Origin: Aurantimonas manganoxydans SI85-9A1
GTDB taxonomy: Bacteria > Pseudomonadota > Alphaproteobacteria > Rhizobiales > Rhizobiaceae
Direction: 5' to 3'
Assembly: GCF_000153465.1 (NCBI RefSeq)
Contig: NZ_CH672387.1
Coordinates: 3,652,628 to 3,716,627, forward strand
Length of the DNA stretch: 64,000 bases
Position numbers and translations under genes: made by a program. The notes beneath the pieces are model-generated. The model ran no database searches. It was not told where the DNA came from and was given only the letters and a program-made list of their open reading frames with translations. Shown here piece after piece: positions 41,233-50,798 of the stretch (position 1 is the stretch's first letter; every line of letters starts with the position of its first letter).

Positions 41233-41787
41233 CTAGCAGCCTGACGCATCCTGCGATTGCGGCCGCCGCGCGTCCGACTTCGGCTCCAGCCAGCGGCGGT
41301 ATTCGTCCGAGACTTCGCACATGTCGGCATAGAGCCAGACCATGCGGTCGACGAACCAGAGCTTGCCGCCCTCCGCGATGATCAGCCCCGCGATCGTGGC
41401 GGTCGCCTCGCCCCGGATCAGGCCATAGGCCAGGATGGGGACCCCGACGGCAGTGATCGATGTGAGGATCGTCGCGGCCCGGCGATGGTGGTCCGGGACC
41501 GGCACCGCCTTCCGGTTCAGATAGACCCGCTCGCCGAAGGTCGCCCGCGACGCCCAGTTGTCGGGATCGCGGGGCGGCGGAAACAGCCGCGGATTGACCA
41601 TGGCGAAGACCGCCAGGGCCGCGACCGGCGCGAGCGCCCACCAGCCGATCCAGACGCGGCTCCAGATCGCCAGGACCAGCACGGGCAGGATCGCCGCCCG
41701 GGTCCAGACGCTCCAAGGATTGGCATGGCGGGCCCAGCTCTCCTCGTCCATGCGCATCGCCCGCTCGGCCAGCGCGAAGACATCCAT
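41233..41787 (-). CDS. Uncharacterised four-helix membrane protein (possibly DUF6653)
   Basis: A 184-residue protein. The N-terminus MDEESWARHANPWSVWTR precedes two membrane helices (about 31-47 and 50-63), then a soluble loop with NPRLFPPPRDPDNWASRATF, then two more helices (about 107-122 and 125-140). The C-terminus is polar and ends in a Cys. The HANPWSVWTR plus RLFPPP pattern recalls the DUF6653 family, from memory only. No function is known. It is convergent with rpsU, and cysK lies upstream of it on the same strand, its stop 39 bases from this gene's start. Confidence 0.7.
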   Translation of the reverse strand: MDVFALAERAMRMDEESWARHANPWSVWTRAAILPVLVLAIWSRVWIGWWALAPVAALAVFAMVNPRLFPPPRDPDNWASRATFGERVYLNRKAVPVPDHHRRAATILTSITAVGVPILAYGLIRGEATATIAGLIIAEGGKLWFVDRMVWLYADMCEVSDEYRRWLEPKSDARRPQSQDASGC

Positions 41788-41826
41788 GGCGCCCTCCCGT
41801 CGGCCGAACGGCGGAGGGGTCCGGCG

Positions 41827-42828
41827 CTATTTCGCGCCGTCCTCCTCGCCCAGACCGTCGAACAGCGCCGTCGACAGATAGCGCTCGGCGAAGGACGGGA
41901 TGATCACGACGATGTTCTTGCCCGCCATCTCCGGGCGCTGGCCGACCGCGATCGCCGCCGAGAGCGCCGCACCGGAGGAAATGCCCACCGGCACGCCCTC
42001 GATGCGGGCGACGAGACGGGCGATCTCGAAGGCGTCGTCATTGGTCACCTGCACGACCTCGTCATAGACCTCGCGGTCGAGGATCGCCGGCGCGAAGCCC
42101 GCGCCGATGCCCTGGATCTTGTGCGGGCCGGGATCGCCGCCCGACAGGACATGCGAGGCTTCCGGCTCGACCGCGACGATGCGGACGCCGGGCTTGCGCT
42201 GCTTCAGCACCTGGCCGGCGCCGGTGATCGTGCCGCCGGTGCCGATGCCGGACACCAGCACGTCGATTTCGCCCTTGGTGTCGTTCCAGATTTCCTCGGC
42301 GGTGGTGACGCGGTGGATTTCCGGGTTGGCCGGGTTTTCGAACTGCTGCGGCATCACCGCATCGGGAATTTCGGCCACCAGCTCGCCGGCCTTGGCGATG
42401 GCGCCCTTCATGCCCTTGGCGCCCTCGGTGAGCACCAGATCGGCGCCCAGCAGGCGCAGCATCTTGCGGCGCTCGATCGACATGGTCTCCGGCATGGTCA
42501 GGATCAGGCGGTAACCCTTGGCCGCGGCCGCAAAGGCGAGCCCGATGCCGGTATTGCCCGATGTCGGCTCGATCAGCGTCGTCTTGCCCGGCGTGATCCG
42601 GCCGTCGGCCTCGAGCTTCTCGATCATGGCGACGCCGATGCGGTCCTTGACGCTGGCGATCGGGTTAAAGAATTCGAGCTTGGCGAGAAGGTTGGCCTTC
42701 ACGCCCTTTTCCTTCGCCAGCTTGTCCAGCCGGACGATCGGCGTGTCACCGATGGTGTCGGCGATGGAATCGTAGATGCGTCCGCGCCCGTGGGTCCGGG
42801 CGGCGCCCTCTTTCACTACCTTGTCCAT
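41827..42828 (-). CDS. cysK: Cysteine synthase A (O-acetylserine sulfhydrylase)
   Basis: A 333-residue PLP enzyme that makes cysteine from O-acetylserine and sulfide. The PLP lysine is in [11 protein letters not shown], the substrate loop is [13 protein letters not shown], and the PLP-phosphate loop is [11 protein letters not shown]. An N-terminal extension of about 15 residues ([15 protein letters not shown]) precedes the usual family start. ATG 42828 follows AAGGAGACC. No serine acetyltransferase gene is adjacent. Confidence 0.95.
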   Translation of the reverse strand: MDKVVKEGAARTHGRGRIYDSIADTIGDTPIVRLDKLAKEKGVKANLLAKLEFFNPIASVKDRIGVAMIEKLEADGRITPGKTTLIEPTSGNTGIGLAFAAAAKGYRLILTMPETMSIERRKMLRLLGADLVLTEGAKGMKGAIAKAGELVAEIPDAVMPQQFENPANPEIHRVTTAEEIWNDTKGEIDVLVSGIGTGGTITGAGQVLKQRKPGVRIVAVEPEASHVLSGGDPGPHKIQGIGAGFAPAILDREVYDEVVQVTNDDAFEIARLVARIEGVPVGISSGAALSAAIAVGQRPEMAGKNIVVIIPSFAERYLSTALFDGLGEEDGAK

Positions 42829-43084
42829 GATGGTCTCCTTCCCTGTCGCGGCCCGGCGTTCATTCACTTCGCGCCCGGTCATCGTGCCTAACCTATGCCG
42901 GATCGCGCGCGGTTTTGAGGTCTGACAATCCAAAGCCGGCGGTCTGGCCGGAATAGCTTGCTAGGCCGGAGCCGGCCGATCCATGCAATTTGCAACCAAT
43001 TCTTTACCCTCTCTTAGGCCGCCCCAACCAGTATGGCGGATCACGGCGGGTCCCTCGCGCCCTTTGCACGAAACGAGATTGCGC

Positions 43085-43906
43085 ATGGCACGCACCTTTC
43101 AGCACATTCGCACGATTTTCGGCGAGTTCGTCCTGTTGCTCCTGGCCATGACGCTGCTGTCGGTGGTTGCCGCCTTCCACATCTTCGACGGCGTCGGCCA
43201 GGCCGCGCTGAACCGTGCGCTCGGCTTTGCCGTCGTGGTGCCCATTCTGAGCGCCGTGCCCTATGCGATCTATTTCGTCGTCCGCCTCACCGGGCTGATG
43301 CAGCACAATGACGGCCTGCAGCGGGCCGCAACGACCGACCGCCTCACCGGCGTGCTGAACCGTCCGGGCTTCGACACGATCATCCGCCGGCACATGGCGG
43401 CGCTCGGCGACCACCAATATGCCGGGCTGATGCTGCTCATCATCGATGCCGACCATTTCAAGCGGATCAACGACCGCCTCGGCCATCCGACCGGCGACAA
43501 GGCGCTGAAGGCCATCGCCGGCGCGCTGAAGCGGTCGATGCGGGGCTCCGATGCGGTCGGGCGCCTGGGCGGCGAGGAATTCGCCATCTCCTTCCCCTGC
43601 ACCAGCCTCGAACAGGGCAAGGCCGTCGCCGAGCGCCTGCGGCTGAGCATCGGCAAGCTGAGTGTCAGCGACGGCAAGCAGAGCGCCCGCCTGTCGGTCA
43701 GCATCGGCGGCGCCTTCTATACGACGCCGCAGCTCTTCGACCGGGTCTATGGCGCGGCCGACGTCAATCTCTACCATTCCAAGCGCACCGGCCGGAACCG
43801 CACGACCATCACCTCGGTCGCCGCCCACGGCCGCCGCTATCTGCAGGCCGACCGGCAGCAGGAAAACCAGCAGGCCGCCCGACTGACCGCCCTGCCCGCC
43901 CGCTGA
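43085..43906 (+). CDS. Diguanylate cyclase with two membrane helices
   Basis: A 273-residue protein with helices at about 13-32 and 43-65 and a GGDEF domain at about 85-245. The active-site loop is LGGEEF, a catalytically competent variant, and the product-inhibition I-site RGSD lies five residues before it. Substrate-binding IDADHFKRINDRLGHPTGD is intact. It should synthesise c-di-GMP with feedback control, sensing something through the membrane region. The C-terminal tail is Gln/Ala/Arg-rich. No phosphodiesterase partner is nearby. ATG 43085 is the last before the first helix; an upstream frame exists. Confidence 0.92.
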   Translation: MARTFQHIRTIFGEFVLLLLAMTLLSVVAAFHIFDGVGQAALNRALGFAVVVPILSAVPYAIYFVVRLTGLMQHNDGLQRAATTDRLTGVLNRPGFDTIIRRHMAALGDHQYAGLMLLIIDADHFKRINDRLGHPTGDKALKAIAGALKRSMRGSDAVGRLGGEEFAISFPCTSLEQGKAVAERLRLSIGKLSVSDGKQSARLSVSIGGAFYTTPQLFDRVYGAADVNLYHSKRTGRNRTTITSVAAHGRRYLQADRQQENQQAARLTALPAR

Positions 43907-43922
43907 CGCTGGCGCCGTCCGC

Positions 43923-44375
43923 CTAGCTGCGGCCCGTGGAGCCGAAGCCGCCGGCGCCGCGGGCGCTGTCCGACAGGCTCGCCCGCTCTGTGAAAGTCGC
44001 CTGCACCACCGGCGCGACGACCACCTGGGCGATCCGCTCGCCCCGCGCGATCGCGAAGGGCTCGCTCCCCAGATTGACCAGCACCACCTGCACCTCGCCG
44101 CGATAATCGCTGTCGATCGTGCCCGGCGTGTTCAGCACGGTCACCCCGTGCTTCACGGCAAGGCCGGAGCGCGGCCGGATCTGCACCTCGAAGCCTTCAG
44201 GAATCTCGAAGGCGAGGCCGGTCGGCACCAGCCGGCGTTCGCCCGGCGCCAGCACCATCTCCCCCGTCACCGCCGCGCGCAGGTCGGCGCCCGCCGCTCC
44301 GGCGCTCTCATAGGCCGGCAACGGCAGGTCGGAATTGTGGGGCAGCCGCAGGATCGCGATGGTCGGCACGCTCAT
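43923..44375 (-). CDS. dut: dUTP diphosphatase
   Basis: A 150-residue trimeric dUTPase that hydrolyses dUTP to dUMP, keeping uracil out of DNA and feeding dTMP synthesis. All five motifs are visible: [33 protein letters not shown] and the C-terminal [13 protein letters not shown] 44375 overlaps the coaBC stop as ATGA. The coaBC-dut order is common across proteobacteria. Confidence 0.97.
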   Translation of the reverse strand: MSVPTIAILRLPHNSDLPLPAYESAGAAGADLRAAVTGEMVLAPGERRLVPTGLAFEIPEGFEVQIRPRSGLAVKHGVTVLNTPGTIDSDYRGEVQVVLVNLGSEPFAIARGERIAQVVVAPVVQATFTERASLSDSARGAGGFGSTGRS

Positions 44376-45589
44376 GCGGCCGCTCCCGTCAGGCGGTCGG
44401 CCACCCAGGCGGCCAGCCTTCTGGCCACCTCCGTCTTGTCCATCTTCGGCCATGCCTCGACACCGGCCGCCGTCACGATGTGGACCGTATTGGCGCTCCC
44501 GCCCATGACGCCGGTCCCGGCGGACACGTCGTTGGCGACGATCGCGTCGGCGCCCTTGCGGGCGAGCTTGCCGTGGGCATTGGCGAGAAGATCGTCAGTC
44601 TCGGCGGCAAAGCCGACGACCAGTTTCGGCCGGTTTGGCGCATGGCCGATGGTCGCCAGGATGTCGGGATTCTCGGTCAGGGCAAGCGCCGGCGGTCCGC
44701 CTCCGGTCTTCTTGATCTTGCGCGCCGTCTCGGCCTCGGCCCGCCAGTCGGCGACGGCGGCCACGAAGATCGCCGCATCGGCGGGCAGCGCGGCCTCGAC
44801 CGCCCCCAGCATTTCGCGGGCGGTCTCGACATGGGCGACGGCGACGCCGGCCGGATCGGGGAGCGTCACCGGGCCGCTGACCAGCGTCACCTCGGCGCCC
44901 AGTTCGGCCAGTGCCGCGGCGATGGCGTGGCCCTGGCGTCCCGACGATCTGTTGGCGATGTAGCGGACGGGGTCGATCGGTTCGTGGGTAGGCCCGGAGG
45001 TGACGACGACCCGCCGGCCGGCCAGCGGCTTCGGCCCGACGTCCAGCATCGCTTCCAGCGCGTCGGCGATCTCGGTCGGCTCGGCCATGCGACCGGTGCC
45101 GGCCTCGCCCGCTTCCGCCATCTCGCCGGCATTCGGCCCAACGAAGCGCACGCCGTCGGCGATCAGCGTCGCGTGATTGCGACGGGTCGCGGCGTGGTTC
45201 CACATGGCGGGGTTCATCGCCGGCGCCATCAGGATCGGCGCGCGGGCGGCCAGCAGGATCGCCGTCGCCAGATCGTCGGCCAGGCCGTTGGCGGCGCGGG
45301 CCATCAGATTGGCCGTGGCCGGCGCGACGAGGATCGCATCGGCCTCCCGGGCGAGCCGGATATGGCCGACATCGTGCTCGTCCTCGCGGTCGAAGAGATC
45401 GGAGAAGACCTTGGCGGCCGACAGGGCACCGACGGCAAGCGGCGTGACGAATTCGGCGGCAGACCCGGTCATCACCGGCGTCACCGCGGCGCCGCGCTCG
45501 CGCAGGCGGCGGATCAGGTCGAGCGACTTGTAGGCCGCGATGCCGCCGCCGATGATCAGCAGCACCCGTTTGCCCGAAAGGCCGCTCAT
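44372..45589 (-). CDS. coaBC: Bifunctional phosphopantothenoylcysteine decarboxylase/synthetase
   Basis: A 405-residue fusion of CoaC (FMN-dependent decarboxylase, about 1-180, with [16 protein letters not shown], the active-site PAMNPAMW) and CoaB (about 185-405, with [20 protein letters not shown] and [19 protein letters not shown]). It makes 4'-phosphopantetheine from 4'-phosphopantothenate and cysteine on the way to coenzyme A. ATG 45589 is the family start. It lies downstream of ubiB on the same strand with a 142-base gap. Confidence 0.96.
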   Translation of the reverse strand: MSGLSGKRVLLIIGGGIAAYKSLDLIRRLRERGAAVTPVMTGSAAEFVTPLAVGALSAAKVFSDLFDREDEHDVGHIRLAREADAILVAPATANLMARAANGLADDLATAILLAARAPILMAPAMNPAMWNHAATRRNHATLIADGVRFVGPNAGEMAEAGEAGTGRMAEPTEIADALEAMLDVGPKPLAGRRVVVTSGPTHEPIDPVRYIANRSSGRQGHAIAAALAELGAEVTLVSGPVTLPDPAGVAVAHVETAREMLGAVEAALPADAAIFVAAVADWRAEAETARKIKKTGGGPPALALTENPDILATIGHAPNRPKLVVGFAAETDDLLANAHGKLARKGADAIVANDVSAGTGVMGGSANTVHIVTAAGVEAWPKMDKTEVARRLAAWVADRLTGAAA

Positions 45590-45731
45590 GCCGGCTCCGC
45601 CTGAATGATCCCGATCGTCGCGGTCGCCATGCCTGCCTCGCGAAAGACGCTGTTCCACGGCCCCGTGTCTAGCGGCCGCCGCTCACCGGAGCAACAAAGG
45701 CGCCGCCGGCCGACATGCCGGCGGGCCGGTC

Positions 45732-47318
45732 TCAGCCGAAGGTGTAGCCCAGCGCGATGGTCATCAGCGACAGGGCGATGATCCATTGGGCGATCAGGCG
45801 CAGGATCACGCTGGAGCGCTTGTCCGTCGCCAGATTGTTCAGCGTCTCGTCGTCGAGGCGGATGCCCTTCTCGATGAGGTCCGGCATCTGCCGGGCGAGG
45901 ATTTCCAGCCCGCCGGCAAATTCCGGCGTGCGCCGCAGGAGATGGAACAGCGAATCGACACCCCGGCGCGCCTCGCGCAGCTTGGCCGCGGGGCCGAGCT
46001 CGGTGAGGATGTATTCCGAGACCACCGGCTCGGCCGCCACCCACATGTTGAACTTCGGATCAAAGGAGCGCGCGACGCCCTCGACCACCACCATGGTCTT
46101 CTGCAGAAGCACGAGCTCGGGGCGCGCCCGCATGTCGAAGAGCTCGGTCACCTCGAACAGCAGCGACAGCAGGTGGCCCATGGAGATGGTCTCGGCCGGC
46201 TGGCCGTAGATCGGCTCGCCGATCGCCCGCAGCGCCTGGGCGAAACTCGCCACGTCCTGGCCGCGCGGCACGTAGCCCGCCTCGAAATGCAGCTCGGCAA
46301 CGCGGCGATAGTCGCGCCGGATGAAGCCGTAGAGGATCTCGGCCAGAAAGCGCTTGGACTCGTCCGACAGGCGCCCGACAATGCCCATGTCGACGGCGAC
46401 GACGGCGCCGTCCGGCGCCACGAACAGGTTTCCCTGGTGCATGTCGGCATGGAAGAAGCCGTCGCGCATGGCATGGCGCAGGAAGGACTGCACGATCATC
46501 ACGCCGAGCTGCTTGGTGTCGTGGCCGGCCTCGACGATGCCGGCGACATCGCTCATCTTGATGCCGTCGATCCACTCCATCGTCAGGACGTCGCGGCCGG
46601 TGCGCTCCCAGTCGATGCGCGGCACGCGGAAGCCGGGATCGTCGGCGGTGTTCTCGGCCATTTCGGACGAGGCCGCCGCCTCCAGCCGCAGGTCCATCTC
46701 GATGCGGGTCGACTGGGCCAGCGTCTCGACCACGGCGACCGGCCGGAGCCGGCGCGACGAGCGCACGTAACGCTCCAGGAACTGGGCGATGAAGGCGAAG
46801 GTCTCGAGCTGGCGCAGGAAACGGATGCGCACGCCCGGCCGCACCACCTTGACCGCGGCGAAGCGCTCGCTGCCGTCCTCGTTGCGGATGCGGGCCTTGT
46901 AGACCTGCGCGATCGAGGCGGCGCCCACCACTTCGCCGAGATCGATGAACAGGTCGTCGATCCGACGGCCGAGGGTCGTCTCGATCTCGGCCACGGCCTG
47001 TTCGCGCGGGAACGGCGGCACCTTGTCCTGCAGCTGGCCGAGTTCCTGCGCCGTCGCCGCCCCGACGAGGTCGGGCCGCGTCGCCAGGAACTGGCCGAGC
47101 TTGACGTAGGAGGGGCCGAGCCGGTTCAGCGCCCGCGACAGGTTGTCGGAGCGCGGCCGGTCTTCGGCCGAGCCGCGTTCGATCAGCCGCGCAAGGCGGT
47201 GCAGCAGCGCCGGGCCGGGTGGCAGGCCCTCGCCCGGGAACGAGCCGACGACGCCTTCGCGGGCAAGAACATAGGCGGCCCGGATAAGCGCAAGGGTGCC
47301 GGTGACGGGATTGGCCAA
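45732..47318 (-). CDS. ubiB: UbiB-family kinase-like protein for ubiquinone synthesis
   Basis: A 528-residue atypical kinase/ATPase. The family KxGQ motif is in YVKLGQFLATRPDL, the Ala-rich loop and Lys in AAVKVVRPGV, the catalytic-like segment in HADMHQGNLFVAPDG and the metal Asp in VAVDMGIVGRL. A C-terminal hydrophobic segment (about 508-528) should anchor it to the membrane. UbiB is needed for efficient ubiquinone synthesis, probably extracting or presenting lipid precursors rather than hydroxylating them. It follows ubiE by 21 bases. Confidence 0.96.
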   Translation of the reverse strand: MANPVTGTLALIRAAYVLAREGVVGSFPGEGLPPGPALLHRLARLIERGSAEDRPRSDNLSRALNRLGPSYVKLGQFLATRPDLVGAATAQELGQLQDKVPPFPREQAVAEIETTLGRRIDDLFIDLGEVVGAASIAQVYKARIRNEDGSERFAAVKVVRPGVRIRFLRQLETFAFIAQFLERYVRSSRRLRPVAVVETLAQSTRIEMDLRLEAAASSEMAENTADDPGFRVPRIDWERTGRDVLTMEWIDGIKMSDVAGIVEAGHDTKQLGVMIVQSFLRHAMRDGFFHADMHQGNLFVAPDGAVVAVDMGIVGRLSDESKRFLAEILYGFIRRDYRRVAELHFEAGYVPRGQDVASFAQALRAIGEPIYGQPAETISMGHLLSLLFEVTELFDMRARPELVLLQKTMVVVEGVARSFDPKFNMWVAAEPVVSEYILTELGPAAKLREARRGVDSLFHLLRRTPEFAGGLEILARQMPDLIEKGIRLDDETLNNLATDKRSSVILRLIAQWIIALSLMTIALGYTFG

Positions 47319-47339
47319 GAGAGGCTCCGTTCGTTCAGA

Positions 47340-48119
47340 TCAGAGCTTCCAGCCGGAATGGATGGCCGCGATGCCGCCCGACAGGTTGCGATAGGAGACA
47401 CGCTCGAAGCCGGCCGCGCGGATCGCGGAGGCGAAATTGGCCTGGTTCGGGAAGCGGCGGATCGACTCGACCAGATATTCGTAGGATTCGCGGTCGCGCG
47501 CGACGGTCTCGCCGATGCGCGGGATGACCTTGAACGACCATTGCTCGTAGATCTTGTCGAGGATCGGCATGTCGACTTCCGAGAATTCCAAGCACATGAA
47601 GCGCCCGCCGGGCTTGAGCACCCGGTAGGCCTCCGCCAGCGCCGCGTCGATGCGCGGCACGTTGCGGATGCCGAAGGCGATCGTATAGGCGTCGAAGCCG
47701 GCGTCGGGCAGCTTGAGCTCCTCGGCATTGCCCTCCACGAAGACGAGATTCTCGTCGAGGCCGCGCTTGACCGCGCGCTCCGCGCCGACGCCCAGCATCG
47801 AGGCGTTGATGTCGAGCACCGTGCCGCTGGCCCGCCGGCGCGAGGCCTCGGTGATGCGGAAGGCGACGTCGCCGGTGCCGCCGGCCACGTCGATGAAGTT
47901 CCAGCCGGCCCGGTGCGGCGGCGACAGCCAGGCCACCATCGCGTTCTTCCAGACGCGGTGGAGGCCGCCCGACATCAGGTCGTTCATCAGGTCGTAGCGC
48001 TCGGCGACCCGATGGAAGACGTCATTGACCCGGGCCTGCTTCTCTTCCCGGCCGGTGACCGTGGAAAAGCCGTAGGCCGTCTCCATCGCTTCGGCTCCGG
48101 TCACACGCGTTCGCGACAT
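47340..48119 (-). CDS. ubiE: Ubiquinone/menaquinone C-methyltransferase
   Basis: A 259-residue SAM-dependent methyltransferase that C-methylates the benzoquinone ring. The SAM motif is [15 protein letters not shown], with the family sequences [10 protein letters not shown]-like N-terminus, [33 protein letters not shown] and the C-terminal [14 protein letters not shown]. The start ATG 48119 has 20 extra residues relative to E. coli. It is upstream of ubiB in the same operon and divergent from mutM. Confidence 0.96.
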   Translation of the reverse strand: MSRTRVTGAEAMETAYGFSTVTGREEKQARVNDVFHRVAERYDLMNDLMSGGLHRVWKNAMVAWLSPPHRAGWNFIDVAGGTGDVAFRITEASRRRASGTVLDINASMLGVGAERAVKRGLDENLVFVEGNAEELKLPDAGFDAYTIAFGIRNVPRIDAALAEAYRVLKPGGRFMCLEFSEVDMPILDKIYEQWSFKVIPRIGETVARDRESYEYLVESIRRFPNQANFASAIRAAGFERVSYRNLSGGIAAIHSGWKL

Positions 48120-48263
48120 GGGGCGGCACCTTCATTGCATCGCATCGCTTCGATGCGGATATAGGGACGGACGATCCCGGCATGCGACGCGTCATCGGCG
48201 AAGCACGCTGGGTTCGGCGGGCGCACCGCACGGATGGCCCAACGGTTCGGGACTTAATCGAAT

Positions 48264-49157
48264 ATGCCGGAATTGCCAGAGGTAGAGACGGTCCGCCGCG
48301 GCCTGCAGCCCGTCCTGGAGGGTGCGCGCATCACCCATCTGCATCTGGCGCGGCCGGATTTGCGGTTTGCGCTGCCCGAACGCTTCGCCGAACGGGTCAC
48401 CGGCCGGCGCATCACGGCGCTTGGCCGGCGGGCGAAATATCTCGTCGCCGAGATGGAGGGCGACCTCGTCCTTGCCATGCATCTGGGCATGTCCGGCTCG
48501 TTCCGCATCGAGGGTCCGGAGGGCGAGAGCCTGCCGGGCGTCTTCCACCACCCGCGCTCCACCGCCCGTCTCCACGACCATGTGCGCTTCGACGTGACGA
48601 CCGGGGACGGCCAGCCGGCCGCGGTGATCTACAACGACCCGCGGCGCTTCGGCTACATGACGCTGATCGCGCGGGCCGAGATGGAGACCCATCCGCATTT
48701 TGCCGGCCTCGGCATCGAGCCGACGGGCAACGGCCTGTCCGGCGCGGCGCTGGCCCCGGCCTTCGCCGGACGGGCGGCGCCGCTCAAGGCGGTGCTCCTC
48801 GACCAGCGCATCATCGCCGGCCTCGGCAATATCTATGTCTGCGAGGCGCTGTGGCGCTCGCGCCTGTCGCCGCGGCGCGCGGCGGGAACGCTGGTGAAGA
48901 AGGGCGGCCGCCCGAGCCAGCGCCTCGACCTCCTGGCGCTGAACATCCGCGAGACCATCGCCGACGCCATCGCCGCTGGCGGCTCGTCGCTGCGCGATTA
49001 CCGGCAGGCCGACGGCTCGCTCGGCTATTTCCAGCACAGCTTCGCCGCCTATGACCGCGAGCATGAGCCGTGCCGGCACGCGGGCTGCCGCGGAGTCATC
49101 CGGCGGATCGTCCAGTCGGGACGCTCGACCTTCTTCTGCCTGGTCTGCCAACGCTAG
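48264..49157 (+). CDS. mutM: Formamidopyrimidine-DNA glycosylase
   Basis: A 297-residue Fpg that removes 8-oxoguanine and formamidopyrimidines and cleaves the abasic site. Catalytic Pro2-Glu3 follow the initiator in [14 protein letters not shown]. The H2TH region contains [19 protein letters not shown] and the Lys57-equivalent lies in LGRRAKYL. The C-terminal zinc finger (CRHAGC ... CLVC) is intact. The ATG is preceded by a short leader with little ribosome-binding sequence. It is divergent from ubiE, and rpsT follows. Confidence 0.97.
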   Translation: MPELPEVETVRRGLQPVLEGARITHLHLARPDLRFALPERFAERVTGRRITALGRRAKYLVAEMEGDLVLAMHLGMSGSFRIEGPEGESLPGVFHHPRSTARLHDHVRFDVTTGDGQPAAVIYNDPRRFGYMTLIARAEMETHPHFAGLGIEPTGNGLSGAALAPAFAGRAAPLKAVLLDQRIIAGLGNIYVCEALWRSRLSPRRAAGTLVKKGGRPSQRLDLLALNIRETIADAIAAGGSSLRDYRQADGSLGYFQHSFAAYDREHEPCRHAGCRGVIRRIVQSGRSTFFCLVCQR

Positions 49158-49217
49158 GGTCGCGTCCGTAACGGTGCGGCGACGCGAAGAGCAATGCCCG
49201 CCGGGTTCCGACTTTGT

Positions 49218-49246
49218 CTTGACGCGCCGAACGCTCTTGCCTATAG
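49218..49246 (+). promoter_or_regulatory. Promoter of rpsT
   Basis: CTTGAC (49218-49223), 17 bases, then CTATAG (49241-49246). The -35 is a perfect alphaproteobacterial consensus and the -10 matches 5/6. The predicted leader is about 130 bases. Confidence 0.8.
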
Positions 49247-49381
49247 AGGCTCTGAATTCGGCGGCACCCATGGTGCGGCCCGTTTCTTCGTGCTGCAGCG
49301 TGCACCCTTTGCCGCCCGGCACGATCAAACCGCAGTTTACCGACACAAGCGCATCGTCGCGACAGACAGAGAGAGACGAAC

Positions 49382-49651
49382 ATGGCCAACACCCCTTCGG
49401 CCAAGAAAGCGGCGCGGAAGATCGCGCGACGCACTGCCGTCAACACCGCTCGCCGCAGCCGGGTCCGCACCTACCTGCGCCGCGTCGAGGAAGCCATTGC
49501 ATCGGGCGACAAGACCGCCGCGATGACCGCCTTCCTCGCCGCCGAGCCGGTGATGATGAGCGCGACCTCGAAGGGGATCTTCCACAAGAATACGGCATCG
49601 CGGAAGATCTCCCGCCTGTCGCATCGCGTGAAGGCCCTCGGCGAAGCCTGA
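49382..49651 (+). CDS. rpsT: 30S ribosomal protein S20
   Basis: An 89-residue, very basic S20 ([20 protein letters not shown] ...) that binds 16S rRNA near its 5' and 3' domains. It is complete and of normal length. The ATG is preceded by GAGAGACGAAC. It has its own promoter and terminator and stands between mutM and the gene-free region before dnaA, as in many Hyphomicrobiales. Confidence 0.97.
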   Translation: MANTPSAKKAARKIARRTAVNTARRSRVRTYLRRVEEAIASGDKTAAMTAFLAAEPVMMSATSKGIFHKNTASRKISRLSHRVKALGEA

Positions 49652-49704
49652 GGCTCGTCGCATACACTGACAGGGGCGCATCCCGCCCTTTCAGACCCTT
49701 TCCG

Positions 49705-49734
49705 AAAGGCCTGGCTTAACCGCCGGGCCTTTTT
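49705..49734 (+). terminator. Intrinsic terminator of rpsT
   Basis: AAAGGCCTGGC (49705-49715) pairs with GCCGGGCCTTT (49722-49732) apart from one mismatch, and TTTTT follows. It lies 54 bases past the stop. Confidence 0.85.
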
Positions 49735-50256
49735 GATTCCGGACCCGGCCATGGCGATCTGGAGTGATTCCCGGCGCCTTTGCAGGGTCCGCGGCTCACC
49801 CGTCATCGATTCGTCACGCGCAAACCTGCCGATTGCCCGCCGCGATTCCATCGCGTGGTTTTGGCGAACGATTCCAGTGCCTTGCAGAAGGTCAGTGAGC
49901 ATCATAAAACAGCCGGCTAAGGCGAGTTTCGGCGGCCCTTGAGTCAAGCGGACTGCCTTACTTTTTTCATTTTTATCTTTTGCCCGATGCGCTCAAAAGC
50001 TGCTTGGGAGCCAAGTCACCAGAACCACTGGTGTTTACCCTGATGGGCAATGATTCACGCGGGACGAGTCTGCCACACTGGGGGTGCTCGCATTGCGATT
50101 CACGGTTTGCGAGCCTTGCCCGAAGCTGTCGCGTTTCGTATTTTCCTCCTCGAAACAAGTGCGGGGAAAGACGAAGTGCGGGGACAACCGAACTTATCCA
50201 GAACATTCGGTCACGGTTCGAGTTGCCAGCGGCGCGGCCCCATCTCGCCTAGAGTC
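49735..50256. other. GANTC-rich gene-free region upstream of rhodanese-dnaA; candidate replication/dnaA control region
   Basis: In the 712 bases between rpsT and the rhodanese gene I see no credible gene, and the sequence is much richer in A/T than its surroundings (for example the T-rich run 49957-49981). It holds ten GANTC sites, at 49735, 49766, 49808, 49844, 49870, 49941, 50052, 50066, 50097 and 50252. There is also an inverted repeat CACCAG-N5-CTGGTG (50017-50033), two AAGTGCGGGGA direct repeats (50157-50167, 50174-50184) and one near-match to a DnaA box, TTATCCAGA (50194-50202). GANTC is the CcrM methylation site. A dnaA control region or an origin are both possible; a single imperfect DnaA box is weak support for an origin. 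Confidence 0.5.
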
Positions 50257-50363
50257 TAAATCCGTCCTTCCACAATTTATTCGTAGTCGATCCCGGCGCT
50301 CCCACGCCGCGGGTGCGGCTGACTTCTGCCCAACGATGGGCCGGAGCGCAGGAGAGCTTTTGC

Positions 50364-50798
50364 ATGAACGGTGAATACAAGGGCGATGTCACGCCGAAGG
50401 AATGCTGGGCGACGCTCGCCGACACGCCGGACGCGGTTCTGGTCGACGTGCGCACCGTGGCCGAATGGAGCTATGTCGGCGTCCCGCAGCTCGCCCCCCT
50501 CGGCAAGGCGGCGATCCTGCAGGAATGGCAGAGCTTCCCCTCCATGGCCGTCGATCCGGATTTCGCCGCCAAGCTTGCCCGGCGCATCGAGAGCGAAGGT
50601 GGGACGCGTGACACGCCGGTCTTCTTCCTCTGCCGTTCGGGCGTCCGCTCCATCGCCAGCGCCGTGGCGCTGACCGGGGCGGGCTACACCCACTGCTTCA
50701 ACGTCCTGGACGGCTTCGAGGGCCCGCCGGACGAGGAAGCCCATCGCGGACGCAAGGCTGGCTGGAAAGCGGAGGGTCTCCCGTGGGTGCAGAAGTGA
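50364..50798 (+). CDS. Rhodanese-like protein coupled to dnaA
   Basis: A 144-residue single rhodanese domain. The catalytic Cys is in FLCRSGVRSIASAVAL, giving a six-residue active loop suited to sulfur transfer. The N-terminal substrate-side motif is VLVDVRTVAEWSYVGVP. The family transfers sulfane sulfur to acceptors such as cyanide or thiols. ATG 50364 follows AGGAGAGC. Its stop overlaps the dnaA start (TGATG), so dnaA translation is probably coupled to it. This promoter region must therefore serve both genes. Confidence 0.9.
   Translation: MNGEYKGDVTPKECWATLADTPDAVLVDVRTVAEWSYVGVPQLAPLGKAAILQEWQSFPSMAVDPDFAAKLARRIESEGGTRDTPVFFLCRSGVRSIASAVALTGAGYTHCFNVLDGFEGPPDEEAHRGRKAGWKAEGLPWVQK

Noticed and set aside
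50211-50235. A GGTTCGAGT stretch resembling a tRNA T-loop
   Set aside because: The flanking bases do not form a T-stem and no D-arm, anticodon arm or acceptor stem is found around it.
49980-50252. Short frames in the region before the rhodanese gene (for example 90 codons on the plus strand, 77 on the minus strand)
   Set aside because: No recognisable motif, overlapping frames on both strands, and the region's other signals fit non-coding DNA better.
49735-50256. Confident call of a chromosomal oriC
   Set aside because: Only one imperfect DnaA box was found, and in several relatives the origin lies near hemE. It is kept as a candidate, not as a called origin.
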